The notes beneath the pieces were generated by a model. That model was given only the letters and a program-made list of their open reading frames with translations. It searched no databases and was not told where the DNA came from. 64,000 nucleotides of DNA. Origin: Leifsonia shinshuensis. GTDB lineage: Bacteria; Actinomycetota; Actinomycetes; Actinomycetales; Microbacteriaceae. The DNA is taken from NCBI RefSeq assembly GCF_022606355.1, contig NZ_JAHHZQ010000003.1:310001-374000 (forward strand), given 5' to 3'. The position numbers and the translations under genes are program-made. Of this stretch, positions 57,085-64,000 are shown piece by piece. How positions within the stretch are numbered: the stretch's first letter is position 1; each line of letters opens with the position of its first letter.

Positions 57085-58521
57085 CTAGCCGACTCCCTCC
57101 AGCGCGTCCGTCTCGGTGTTGCCGATGTTCTGGATGACCTCCGGGCGGCGCCGCTTCAGGTAGACGAACCAGAGCACGGCCCCGACCAGTGTCAGCAGGA
57201 AGAGGTACGGGATCACGTTGAGCGGAAAGGCGGGCACGGGCCACACGTTGGCGAAGAACACGTAGGCCATCGCCGCGACGGCGACGACCGCGCACACCCA
57301 CACCAGCCGGTTCCGCATGCCCGCGCGCCGGGTGTAGGCGATGCAGGCGATCGCGACCAGCGCGTAGGCGACCATGTAGCCGTAGGTGCCGTAGGTGTCG
57401 ACCCAGACCGTGATGTCCATCGGGTTGGCGCCGACGGCCAGCAGGATCACGTCGAGCAGGATCGCGGCGGGGCCGGCGACCAGGAGGACGCGGTGCGGCG
57501 TGAGGTGACGCTCGTGGGTGCGGCCGAAGCGCTCGGGGAGGACGCCCTCCTTGCCCATCACGTACATGACCCGGCCGACCACGTTGAGCGGGGCGACCAC
57601 GACGGCGAAGAACGAGGCGCCGACGCCGAAGGTGAGGATGGGTGCGAACCACGACGGCATCCCGATCAGCTTCGCGATGTCCTCCAGCGGGCTGGCGCTG
57701 GTGGCGAGGTGCTCGTGCAGCACGGCGATCTGCGTGTAGGCGGCGAACACGTAGAGCACGCCGACGACGACGGCGCTCCACATGATGGCCCGCGGGATCG
57801 CCGTGTAGGGGTTCTTGGCCTCGCGGCCGAGCGCGTCGGCCGAGGAGAAGCCGACGAAGCCGAGGATGCCGAGCACCATGCCGGCGGCGACGCCCTGGAA
57901 AGACGAGCCCTGCGCGATCACCTGCGCCGGGTCCCAGGCGCTCGGGCCGGCCCAGACGAGCGCAGCGATCAGCAGGATCGTGATGATCGTGACCGACACC
58001 AGTTCGAGCACGAGCGAGACGCGGGCCGAGAGGCGGATGCCGCGGATGGTGAACAGCGTCGCCAGGCCGCCGAGGACGATCGCGAGCCCGATGTACCAGC
58101 CCGCGCCTCCCGCCGGGACTCCGAGCAGCACCAGGAACTGGTTGAAGTACGACACCGCACCGCCCAGCGAGCCTGCGGCGATGCCCCAGCAGCCGATGAC
58201 CAGCGTGACGCCGGCCAGGTAGGCGCCGGTCGGGCCGAGCCCCTTGGCGACGTACGTGTAGAGCGAGCCGGCCGACGCGTGCTTGCGGGCGAAGACCACG
58301 ACGCAGTAGCCCACGCACAGGATCACGATGGTGGCCAGCAGGAACGAGTAGATGGTGCCGTTCCCCGCGCCGACGAAGATCGCGGCGGCGGTGAAGGCGA
58401 TGACGGCGCTGGGGGCGATGTTGGCGATCGCCTGGGCGGCCAGTTCGGGGCCGCTCATGACACCGTGCCGCAGGCCGGCGTCGGCGGCCGGCGTTGCCGC
58501 CTTGCTCTGGGTGGTTGACAT
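57085..58521 (-). CDS. APC superfamily permease
   Basis: A 478-residue transporter with about 12 helices. The start MSTTQSKAATPAADAGLRHG is followed by IANIAPSAVIAFTAAAIFVGAG, ARKHASAGSLYTYVAKGLGPTGAYLAG and GFVGFSSADALGREAKNPYTAIPRAI, the amino-acid/polyamine (APC) pattern. The ATG has AGGAG upstream and follows the zinc alcohol dehydrogenase by 56 bp, so the two are an operon. The regulator is the divergent PucR gene. The substrate may be an amino alcohol or amine converted by the dehydrogenase (inference). Confidence 0.93.
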   Translation of the reverse strand: MSTTQSKAATPAADAGLRHGVMSGPELAAQAIANIAPSAVIAFTAAAIFVGAGNGTIYSFLLATIVILCVGYCVVVFARKHASAGSLYTYVAKGLGPTGAYLAGVTLVIGCWGIAAGSLGGAVSYFNQFLVLLGVPAGGAGWYIGLAIVLGGLATLFTIRGIRLSARVSLVLELVSVTIITILLIAALVWAGPSAWDPAQVIAQGSSFQGVAAGMVLGILGFVGFSSADALGREAKNPYTAIPRAIMWSAVVVGVLYVFAAYTQIAVLHEHLATSASPLEDIAKLIGMPSWFAPILTFGVGASFFAVVVAPLNVVGRVMYVMGKEGVLPERFGRTHERHLTPHRVLLVAGPAAILLDVILLAVGANPMDITVWVDTYGTYGYMVAYALVAIACIAYTRRAGMRNRLVWVCAVVAVAAMAYVFFANVWPVPAFPLNVIPYLFLLTLVGAVLWFVYLKRRRPEVIQNIGNTETDALEGVG

Positions 58522-58577
58522 GGCTCTCCTGTGAGTCTGTTCGGGGCGTTCGGGGTGGGGGGTCGGGTGGAGCGGGA

Positions 58578-59675
58578 CTACGGGATGAGGAGCGTGCGCA
58601 ACACGGAGCCGGACTCGAGGTCGTCGAAGGCCTGGGCCGCCTCCGCCAGGGGTCGCCGGCCCGAGATCAGCGGGTCGAGTTTGAGCTGGCCGTCCATGTA
58701 GCGGTCGACCAGGGCGGGGATGTCGATGGAGGGGCGCACCGATCCGTAGTTGGAGCCGAGGATGCGCTGGTCGGCCTCCGCGAGCACGAGCGGCTCGAAG
58801 GAGGCCTTCGCCCCTGTCGGCGGCAGGCCGACGATGACGGCGGCGCCGCCCAGGCCGAGCATGCGGATGGCCTGCTCGGTGGTGGAGGTGCGGCCGATCG
58901 CGTCGAAGGCGTAGTCGACGCCGTCGGGGATCAGGTCGAAGAGCTGCTCGACGGCGTCGGCCTGCGACGCGTCGATGCGGTCGGTGGCGCCGAACTGCAG
59001 CGCCATCTGGGTCTTGTCGGCCAGCACGTCGATCGCGACGATCCGCTCGGCGCCGGCCAGGCGGGCGCCCTGCACGACGTTGAGGCCGACACCGCCGCAG
59101 CCGATCACGGCGACGGTGGAGCCCGGCTCGACCGCGGCCGTGTTGAGCACGGCGCCGACACCGGTCGCGACCGCGCAGCCGACGACGGCGATGATGTCGA
59201 GGGGCGCGTCGTCGCGCACCTTCACCGCACCGGAGGCCGGGACCACGACCTCCTCGGCGAAGGAGGACACCCCGAGGTAGTGGTGGATGGTCTCGCCGTC
59301 GCGCGACAGGCGGGAGGTGCCGTCGAAGAGCACGCCCTTGGGGGCGACCACGCTCGCCACCTTCTGGCAGCGCGCCTCGTGGCCGGAGCGGCAGTAGCGG
59401 CACTCGCCGCACGGCGGCACCCAGCTGAGCACGACGTGGTCGCCGATGGCCAGCGAGCTGACGCCCTCGCCGAGCGCGGTCACGACGCCGGAGCCTTCGT
59501 GACCCATGACGAGCGGGGCCGGTGCGTCCCACTCGCCGCGCTTGACGTGCAGGTCGGAGTGGCAGACGCCGGCCGCTGCGATGCGGACGCGCACCTCGCC
59601 GGCGCCGGGCTCCGCGAGGTCGACCTCGGCGACCTCGATGGGAGCGGACGGTTCGGTGAAGATGACGGCCTGCAT
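58578..59675 (-). CDS. Zinc-dependent class III-type alcohol dehydrogenase
   Basis: A 365-residue MDR enzyme with catalytic zinc ligands in GVCHSD and GHEGSGV, a complete structural-zinc set CGECRYCRSGHEARC, and the GCGGVG Rossmann motif. The loop content is that of class III/mycothiol-type or aryl-alcohol dehydrogenases. It is cotranscribed with the APC permease and divergent from PucR. It probably oxidises an alcohol produced from or imported with the permease substrate. Confidence 0.93.
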   Translation of the reverse strand: MQAVIFTEPSAPIEVAEVDLAEPGAGEVRVRIAAAGVCHSDLHVKRGEWDAPAPLVMGHEGSGVVTALGEGVSSLAIGDHVVLSWVPPCGECRYCRSGHEARCQKVASVVAPKGVLFDGTSRLSRDGETIHHYLGVSSFAEEVVVPASGAVKVRDDAPLDIIAVVGCAVATGVGAVLNTAAVEPGSTVAVIGCGGVGLNVVQGARLAGAERIVAIDVLADKTQMALQFGATDRIDASQADAVEQLFDLIPDGVDYAFDAIGRTSTTEQAIRMLGLGGAAVIVGLPPTGAKASFEPLVLAEADQRILGSNYGSVRPSIDIPALVDRYMDGQLKLDPLISGRRPLAEAAQAFDDLESGSVLRTLLIP

Positions 59676-59734
59676 CGGTACTCCTTCGTGTGCGGTACTC
59701 GCTCGATGCTAAGAGTCGGCTTCGCGAGGTGTCA

Positions 59735-59782
59735 TTCACCGAAAGTGTGAAGTTTGGCTTGGGATTCGACACTTCGTACAAT
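59735..59782 (+). promoter_or_regulatory. Operator and leaderless promoter of the PucR gene
   Basis: The palindrome TTCAC-CGAAAGT-GTGAA (59735-59751) is followed by -35 TTGGCT (59754-59759), 17 bp, and -10 TACAAT (59777-59782). The -10 ends only six bases before the GTG at 59789, and no Shine-Dalgarno precedes the GTG, so the transcript is probably leaderless. The palindrome is a candidate PucR site for the divergent ADH/permease operon. Confidence 0.7.
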
Positions 59783-59788
59783 CGTCCC

Positions 59789-61213
59789 GTGTCCCGCGAT
59801 ATCGCCTCCCTCGCCCGTTCGCTCGACGGTCGGCTGCTCGTCGGCGACGTCGACACGGGCACGCCGGTCGACGGCGTCGTGCGGCTGAGCGAGTTCTCGC
59901 TGGTCGGACGCGCCTCGTTCGCGACGCTCGTCGTGGCCTCCGCTCCCGAGATCGCGGCGGTGTTCGGCGGCGAGGACCCACGCGCCGCCGCCCTGCGCAG
60001 CGCGGTCGTGGTGACGCACAGCGACGACCCCGGCGCGCTCGCCCTGCTGGAGGAGGCGGGCATCACGGCCATCGTCGGCACCGCGGAGCCGGAGGAGGTC
60101 CTGCTCCCCGCGCTCACCGCGCTCCTGGCCGTCGACCAGGCCGCAGAGGACCGCGCCGTGACCAGCGCCATGAAGGTGCTGACGCTGGCGGCCCGGCGCG
60201 GCGGCGTCTCGGGTGTGGTCGCCGAGCTCGCGCACCGCATCGACGGCTGGGCGGTGCTGCTGGACCGGCACGGCCAGGTGATCACGACGGCGGGCGCCGG
60301 CGGCCTCCACGTGCAGGACGCGGTCGCGGTCGCGCTGGGCCGCCCGGTGCGCGTGCGTCACCGCTCCCTGCAGGTGCACGCCGTCGGGCCGGGCGAGGAC
60401 CTGTCCGCCCAGCTCATCGTCAGTCCCCGCACCGAGTCGTCCAGCCGCGCGCGAGAGCTCGGCTCGCAGACCGCCGCCCTCCTCGATCTGGTGCTGCGCA
60501 CCGACGACCCCACGCGCACCGAACGCCTCGGCCGCGGCGTGCTGATGGAGGTCCTCCTCGCGGGAGGCGAGCCGGCCGCCTCCCTGCTGCGCCGGTGGGG
60601 CGTGCACGAGACGACGCTGACGGCGTTCGCCCTCACCGCCCGCTCCGCGTCGGTCGACGTCGAGCGCCTCGTCTCGCTGTGGCTCAACGAGCTCGGCGCC
60701 GCGCACATCCTCACCCAGGCCCACGGCGTGGTGACCGGCTTCCTCCGCGACGACCACGTCGACGAGGTCGGCGCGCGTGTGGAGGCCTACTCGTCGGCAC
60801 TGTTCCTGGGTTTCGGTGTGTCTGCGCCCACGGATGCCCTCGCGGCGAGCGCGGGCGAGGCCGCTCAGGCCCTGGAGGCGGCGCGCGCCGAGGGCCGTCG
60901 CGTCGTGCACTACAGCTCGATCCCGACGATCGCCTTCGTGCTCGACCGCCTGCCCGAGGCGGACAACCGCCGCCTCGCCCGCCTGCTCGACCCGCTCCGC
61001 GACCCGGCAGGCGCGCACGGCGACCTGCTCGAGACGCTGCGCGTGTTCCTGGCGGAGAACGGCGCCTGGGGCGCGGCTGCCGACCGGCTCGGCATCCACC
61101 GGCAGACCCTGGCGACCCGCGTGCAGCGCATCGAAGGCCTCCTCGGCCTGTCCTTCGCCGACGCGGACGACCGGACGGCCGCCTGGCTCGCGCTGCGAGC
61201 CGTGCGAGTCTAG
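59789..61213 (+). CDS. PucR/CdaR family transcriptional regulator
   Basis: A 474-residue regulator with an N-terminal PucR ligand-binding region, a central GGDEF-like segment (LTAFALTARSASVDVERLVSLW and GFLRDDHVDEVGARVEAYSSALFLGFGVS) and a C-terminal HTH_30 with FLAENGAWGAAADRLGIHRQTLATRVQRIEGLLGL. Such proteins activate purine or amine catabolism genes. The GTG start is chosen because a consensus promoter lies immediately upstream and longer frames would start inside the promoter. It is divergent from the alcohol dehydrogenase/permease operon. Confidence 0.9.
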   Translation: MSRDIASLARSLDGRLLVGDVDTGTPVDGVVRLSEFSLVGRASFATLVVASAPEIAAVFGGEDPRAAALRSAVVVTHSDDPGALALLEEAGITAIVGTAEPEEVLLPALTALLAVDQAAEDRAVTSAMKVLTLAARRGGVSGVVAELAHRIDGWAVLLDRHGQVITTAGAGGLHVQDAVAVALGRPVRVRHRSLQVHAVGPGEDLSAQLIVSPRTESSSRARELGSQTAALLDLVLRTDDPTRTERLGRGVLMEVLLAGGEPAASLLRRWGVHETTLTAFALTARSASVDVERLVSLWLNELGAAHILTQAHGVVTGFLRDDHVDEVGARVEAYSSALFLGFGVSAPTDALAASAGEAAQALEAARAEGRRVVHYSSIPTIAFVLDRLPEADNRRLARLLDPLRDPAGAHGDLLETLRVFLAENGAWGAAADRLGIHRQTLATRVQRIEGLLGLSFADADDRTAAWLALRAVRV

Positions 61214-61236
61214 GCCCCCGGCCCCCGGCCCGCACC

Positions 61237-61344
61237 AGACGTGCGGAATCGCGGGTTTCGGACCTCCGCAACCCGCGATTACTCACGTCTCGGCGGTGCG
61301 AGGGCGAGTCGCCGGCCGTTGCCGCCAGGCGCGACTCGCCCTCG
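61237..61344. terminator. Two tandem terminator hairpins, the first of a dispersed family
   Basis: Hairpin one: AGACGTG (61237-61243) with CACGTCT (61284-61290) outside AATCGCGGGTT with AACCCGCGATT (61247-61257 and 61270-61280); its right arm ends CTCACGTCTCGGCGG like the hairpin at 28201-28262. Hairpin two: CGAGGGCGAGTCGC (61299-61312) with GCGACTCGCCCTCG (61331-61344). They separate converging genes. Confidence 0.8.
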
Positions 61345-61368
61345 TCTCTGATTGTGAGGATACCTCAA

Positions 61369-62349
61369 TTAGCTGGAGGTGGCAGCAAGCATCCCCAGGT
61401 CGCGGAGGCTCACGGCCGTCTCGACGATCGTCTCCCGCGCCGGCCGTGGCCGCTGCCCGAGCTCCGCCTTCGCCCGCTCGTTGTGGATGACGAGCGCAGC
61501 GGGCTCCTCCCCCGGCAGCTCCGCGGTAGGCACCAGACGCGCCAGGTCGCCGAGCTCCGCCCGGAGCACGTTCGCGACGTCGAGGAACGTCATCGTCGGC
61601 CCGTCCGCGAGCACCAGGTAGCGCTTTCCCGCGGCGCCCGGCGTGGCCATGGCCGCGCGGTGAGCGGCGGCGACATCGCGCACGTCCGCGATGCCGAACC
61701 GCTGCCGAGGGACCGCGGCCAGGTGGCCGTCGAGCATGCCGGTGAACAGCGCGAGCGACGAGCGTGCAGAGGCGGTGAGGGTCGGCCCGGCTATCCAGGT
61801 CGGGTTGACGACGACCAGCTCCGTGTCGCCGCCCTCCCGCTCGACGAAGTCCCACGCGGCGCGCTCGGCGACCGTCTTCGACAGCGGGTAGGCCGGCAGC
61901 CCCGGCGTGGCCGGGTCGGTCCAGTCGGACTCGTCGTAGTCGCGCACGGGCTTCGGCGAGTACCCCACGGCCGCGAACGACGAGGTGAGCACCACCCGCC
62001 GCGCTCCGGCGTCGCGGGCGGCGCGGAGCGCCCGCAGCGCCCCGTCGCGCGCCGGCACGACGACCTCGTCGGGGTCGTCCGCCTGGATCATCGGCGAGGC
62101 GACATGGTAGACGTCCTCGATGCCCGCCATCGCAGCGGGCCAGCCGTCGTCGTCGGTCAGCGATGCCGCAGCGAACGTCAGCCCGGCATCATCCGCGCCG
62201 CCGCGCCGCACGGCCTCCCGCACCTCGTCGGCCCGGTCGAGGCTCCGCACCGTCGTGCGCACCTCGACGCCGGACGCGAGCAGGTCGGCGATCAGCCGGG
62301 TGCCGAGATAGCCGGTGCCACCGGTGACGAGAACCGTCGCGCCGCTCAT
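61369..62349 (-). CDS. NAD(P)-dependent epimerase/dihydroflavonol-reductase-like enzyme
   Basis: A 326-residue extended SDR. GGTGYLGTRLI gives the cofactor motif, VYHVASPM and TSSFAAVGY the substrate side, and YPLSKTVAERAAW the active-site YxxxK. The ATG overlaps the MerR stop (ATGA), so the pair is an operon. Enzymes of this group reduce ketones or aldehydes, e.g. methylglyoxal or aryl ketones. Probably induced via the upstream MerR in response to a reactive compound. Confidence 0.92.
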   Translation of the reverse strand: MSGATVLVTGGTGYLGTRLIADLLASGVEVRTTVRSLDRADEVREAVRRGGADDAGLTFAAASLTDDDGWPAAMAGIEDVYHVASPMIQADDPDEVVVPARDGALRALRAARDAGARRVVLTSSFAAVGYSPKPVRDYDESDWTDPATPGLPAYPLSKTVAERAAWDFVEREGGDTELVVVNPTWIAGPTLTASARSSLALFTGMLDGHLAAVPRQRFGIADVRDVAAAHRAAMATPGAAGKRYLVLADGPTMTFLDVANVLRAELGDLARLVPTAELPGEEPAALVIHNERAKAELGQRPRPARETIVETAVSLRDLGMLAATSS

Positions 62350-62786
62350 CGCAGCACCGCCTCGAGACGAGGGAGGACGGCCTCCAGCTCGACGTGCGCC
62401 TCCGCCTCCGCAGCGGCGTCGGCACGGTCGCGGGCGTCCCACAGCGCCGCCTTCGCCCGGAGGTAGTCGAGGTGGGTGCGCAGCGTGACGATCTGCTCCT
62501 CGACGCGGTCGGCGTGTCGCAGCAGGATGTCCCGCTGCTCGGCCGCCTTCTCGTGGCCGTCACGCCTGTTGGCGAGGTACGTGCGCATGTCATCGATGCC
62601 GACGCCCATCGCACGCAGGCACGAGAGCACCTGCGCCGCGTCGAGGTCGTCGTCGCTGTACCTCCTGTGCCCGCTGCTCTCGTCGCGGGCGATCGGCCCG
62701 AGCAGGCCGACCTCCTCGTAGTACCGCAGCGTCGGCTCGCTGAGCCCGCTCTGCCGGGACATGTCCTGGATACTGAACCTGGTCAT
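62346..62786 (-). CDS. MerR family transcriptional regulator
   Basis: A 146-residue MerR protein. The HTH is FSIQDMSRQSGLSEPTLRYYEEVGLLGPIARDESSGHRRYSDDDLDAAQVLSCLRAMG; the coiled-coil dimerisation helix and an Ala/Glu-rich tail follow. It lacks the Cys cluster of SoxR or the Cys of MerR. Overlaps the downstream reductase by four bases. An 18-bp palindrome sits 16 bp upstream of the start. Confidence 0.93.
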   Translation of the reverse strand: MTRFSIQDMSRQSGLSEPTLRYYEEVGLLGPIARDESSGHRRYSDDDLDAAQVLSCLRAMGVGIDDMRTYLANRRDGHEKAAEQRDILLRHADRVEEQIVTLRTHLDYLRAKAALWDARDRADAAAEAEAHVELEAVLPRLEAVLR

Positions 62787-62802
62787 GCCTCCATCAGAAC
62801 AG

Positions 62803-62820
62803 ACCTCAAGCGCTTGAGGT
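62803..62820. promoter_or_regulatory. SoxR-box-like MerR operator
   Basis: ACCTCAAG-CG-CTTGAGGT, an 18-bp perfect palindrome with the CCTCAAG half-sites of MerR/SoxR boxes, though the centre is two bases shorter than in the classical SoxR site. It lies between the MerR start and the reductase stop at 62831. Confidence 0.75.
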
Positions 62821-62830
62821 CAAGCGGCGT

Positions 62831-63814
62831 TCAGATCGTCACGACGATCTTTCCGCCGGAGTGCCGCCGGGACTCGAGGAGCCGGTAGGCGTCCACGACG
62901 TGATCGAGATCGAAGACGCGCTCGACGACCGGTCGCAGGCCGCCCGCGGCCACTCCTTCCTCCAAGAAGGAGGCCATCCGCGCGACGACGTCCGGGTCGC
63001 CGAGGTGGTCGAAACCGCGGTAGCCGACGATCCGCACCCGATCGTCCGCCGGAGCCGGAGTCGGACGCGGATCGAGGAAGCCGGCCTCCACCAGCAGGCC
63101 ACCCGTCCGGGCGGCCGCGAGGAGCTCCCGTTGACCCGGGCCGCGGACCAGGTCGAGCACCACGTCCGCTCCTGTCTGCGCGGTGTGCGAGCGAACGGCC
63201 TCCGCGAGGTCGTCCCTGCCCGCCACGACGACCGCGTCGGCGCCGGCGGCGCGCAATGCGTCGGTCTTCGCGGGATCACGGGTGATCGCGATCGGGCGCG
63301 CCCCCACCCGAGCCGCGACCTGAACAGCCGCCCTGCCGACGCTGCCCGAGGCGCCGGTCACCAGCACCGAATCGCCCTCCCGCAGGTCGGCGACCGCGAC
63401 GAGAACCCCGTACGCGGTCGAGAAGCCGACCCAGACCGCCGCGGCCTCTGCCACCTCCAGTCCGGCAGGGCGCCGGACGAGCGAACTGCTCGGCAGGTTG
63501 GTGTACTCGGCGGCGACGCCGCGGACGTCGGAGTCGGGTACGGCGGTCACGATCACCGGATCCCCGACCGACAACGTGCCGACGCCCGGCCCGAGAGCAT
63601 CGACGACACCGGTCGCCTCGACGCCGGTCCGCGCGTTCGGCAGCCGCACCGGAACCGGCAGCGCTCCCGTTCGCAGCATCGTATCGAGCGGGTTGAGGGC
63701 GAAGGCCTCGATCCGCACCCGGACCTCCCCCGCCGACGGCGCGAGCGGTCCTTCCTCGACCACGTGCAGCACCTCCGGACCTCCCAGCTCGTCGAACACC
63801 ACGACTTTGGACAT
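62831..63814 (-). CDS. NADP-dependent quinone-oxidoreductase-like enzyme
   Basis: A 327-residue zinc-free MDR protein starting MSKVVVFDELGGPEVL. TGASGSVGRAAVQVAARVGA is the cofactor motif, and no structural Cys cluster is present. It lies upstream of MerR on the same strand but ends at the MerR palindrome, so it may read through or be independent. It is divergent from an HxlR regulator gene, the usual context for quinone or electrophile detoxification. Confidence 0.92.
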   Translation of the reverse strand: MSKVVVFDELGGPEVLHVVEEGPLAPSAGEVRVRIEAFALNPLDTMLRTGALPVPVRLPNARTGVEATGVVDALGPGVGTLSVGDPVIVTAVPDSDVRGVAAEYTNLPSSSLVRRPAGLEVAEAAAVWVGFSTAYGVLVAVADLREGDSVLVTGASGSVGRAAVQVAARVGARPIAITRDPAKTDALRAAGADAVVVAGRDDLAEAVRSHTAQTGADVVLDLVRGPGQRELLAAARTGGLLVEAGFLDPRPTPAPADDRVRIVGYRGFDHLGDPDVVARMASFLEEGVAAGGLRPVVERVFDLDHVVDAYRLLESRRHSGGKIVVTI

Positions 63815-63902
63815 TGCGACCTCCTGCCGAACCCGACCCCGGTGGTCGGGGTTCGCAGTTCACGTTACGGAGCACCTCGTTACCGCGAGGTACCGTGGCC
63901 TG

Positions 63903-64000
63903 GTGCAGAATTCGGCTTCGTCGTTCCTCGCGGACTGCCCGACCCGCCTGGCCGTCGAGATCCTCGCAGACAAGTGGTCAGCGCTCGTCCTCTTCGCCCT
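63903..64000 (+). CDS. HxlR family regulator (5' part only)
   Basis: The first 32 codons are visible and read CPTRLAVEILADKWSALVLFAL after a short leader, the start of the HxlR winged HTH. The remainder is beyond the right edge. The gene is divergent from the quinone-oxidoreductase-like gene. The intergenic region has GTTAC and GGTAC inverted half-sites around 63863-63895 that could be its operator. Confidence 0.85.
   Translation, partial: MQNSASSFLADCPTRLAVEILADKWSALVLFA

Noticed and set aside
58522-60285. An extension of the APC permease frame far upstream of its ATG.
   Set aside because: The extension overlaps the zinc alcohol dehydrogenase and the PucR gene and has no domain. The ATG at 58521 has a good AGGAG and the family N terminus.

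Overview
The window looks like chromosome from a high-GC actinobacterium, most likely a Microbacteriaceae relative (Leifsonia/Microbacterium type; inference). The base composition is strongly GC-rich, GTG starts are common, genes are tightly packed with ATGA/GTGA overlaps, and the regulators (TetR, IclR, MarR, MerR, PucR, HxlR, an HspR-like MerR) and a LAXTG-type sorting signal are typical of that group. No rRNA, tRNA, CRISPR, phage or transposase gene was recognised.

1-8.8 kb: oxidoreductases, hydrolases, a YtcJ-type amidohydrolase and an O-methyltransferase are arranged as three divergent pairs. Each divergent promoter carries the same 16-bp palindrome (TTCTAC-N4-GTAGAA), so this looks like one unnamed catabolic regulon. 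Both aldo/keto reductases in it have Gly where the catalytic His should be. 8.8-20.5 kb: amine catabolism. It holds a copper amine oxidase-MoaF-amidohydrolase-TetR operon, an AraC/FeaR-like regulator, and an aldehyde dehydrogenase-kinase-PLP phospho-lyase operon that suggests breakdown of a beta-hydroxy amine by phosphorylation and elimination. A dense array of 13- and 15-bp palindromes (14.2-14.65 kb) lies upstream of the amine oxidase.

20.5-29.6 kb: Hsp20 with an HspR-like repressor, two transporters, an Imm5-like protein, and 3-hydroxybenzoate 4-monooxygenase with an IclR regulator, then an SDR/MarR pair. 29.6-30.7 kb: an AT-richer cassette with a secreted protein translationally coupled to a small membrane protein. 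30.7-38.9 kb: a UgpABCE-like ABC importer operon with two metallophosphoesterases and a tyrosine-phosphatase-like enzyme, headed by an RpiR regulator; probably uptake and dephosphorylation of an organophosphate.

38.9-53.6 kb: a reductase/MarR/SDR set; a two-gene operon for a LASTG-anchored cohesin protein and a secreted amidase carrying a dockerin, which together predict a non-cellulosomal surface display pair; MerR-membrane-DUF2834 genes; a NarL-type two-component system; an aminoacyl-phosphatidylglycerol synthase/hydrolase-like pair; and an arginase-fold protein that has lost most metal ligands. 53.6-56.3 kb: a lower-GC operon resembling Bacillus sdpABC (SDP cannibalism toxin) plus a small PH-like protein in the usual immunity position. 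56.4-64 kb: an APC permease/Zn-alcohol dehydrogenase operon divergent from a probably leaderless PucR regulator, a MerR/reductase operon with a SoxR-box-like palindrome, a quinone-oxidoreductase-like enzyme and the start of an HxlR regulator.

The strongest candidates for undescribed biology are the cohesin/dockerin amidase pair, the Sdp-like operon, the shared-palindrome regulon, the palindrome array at 14.2 kb and a dispersed family of compensated hairpin repeats.
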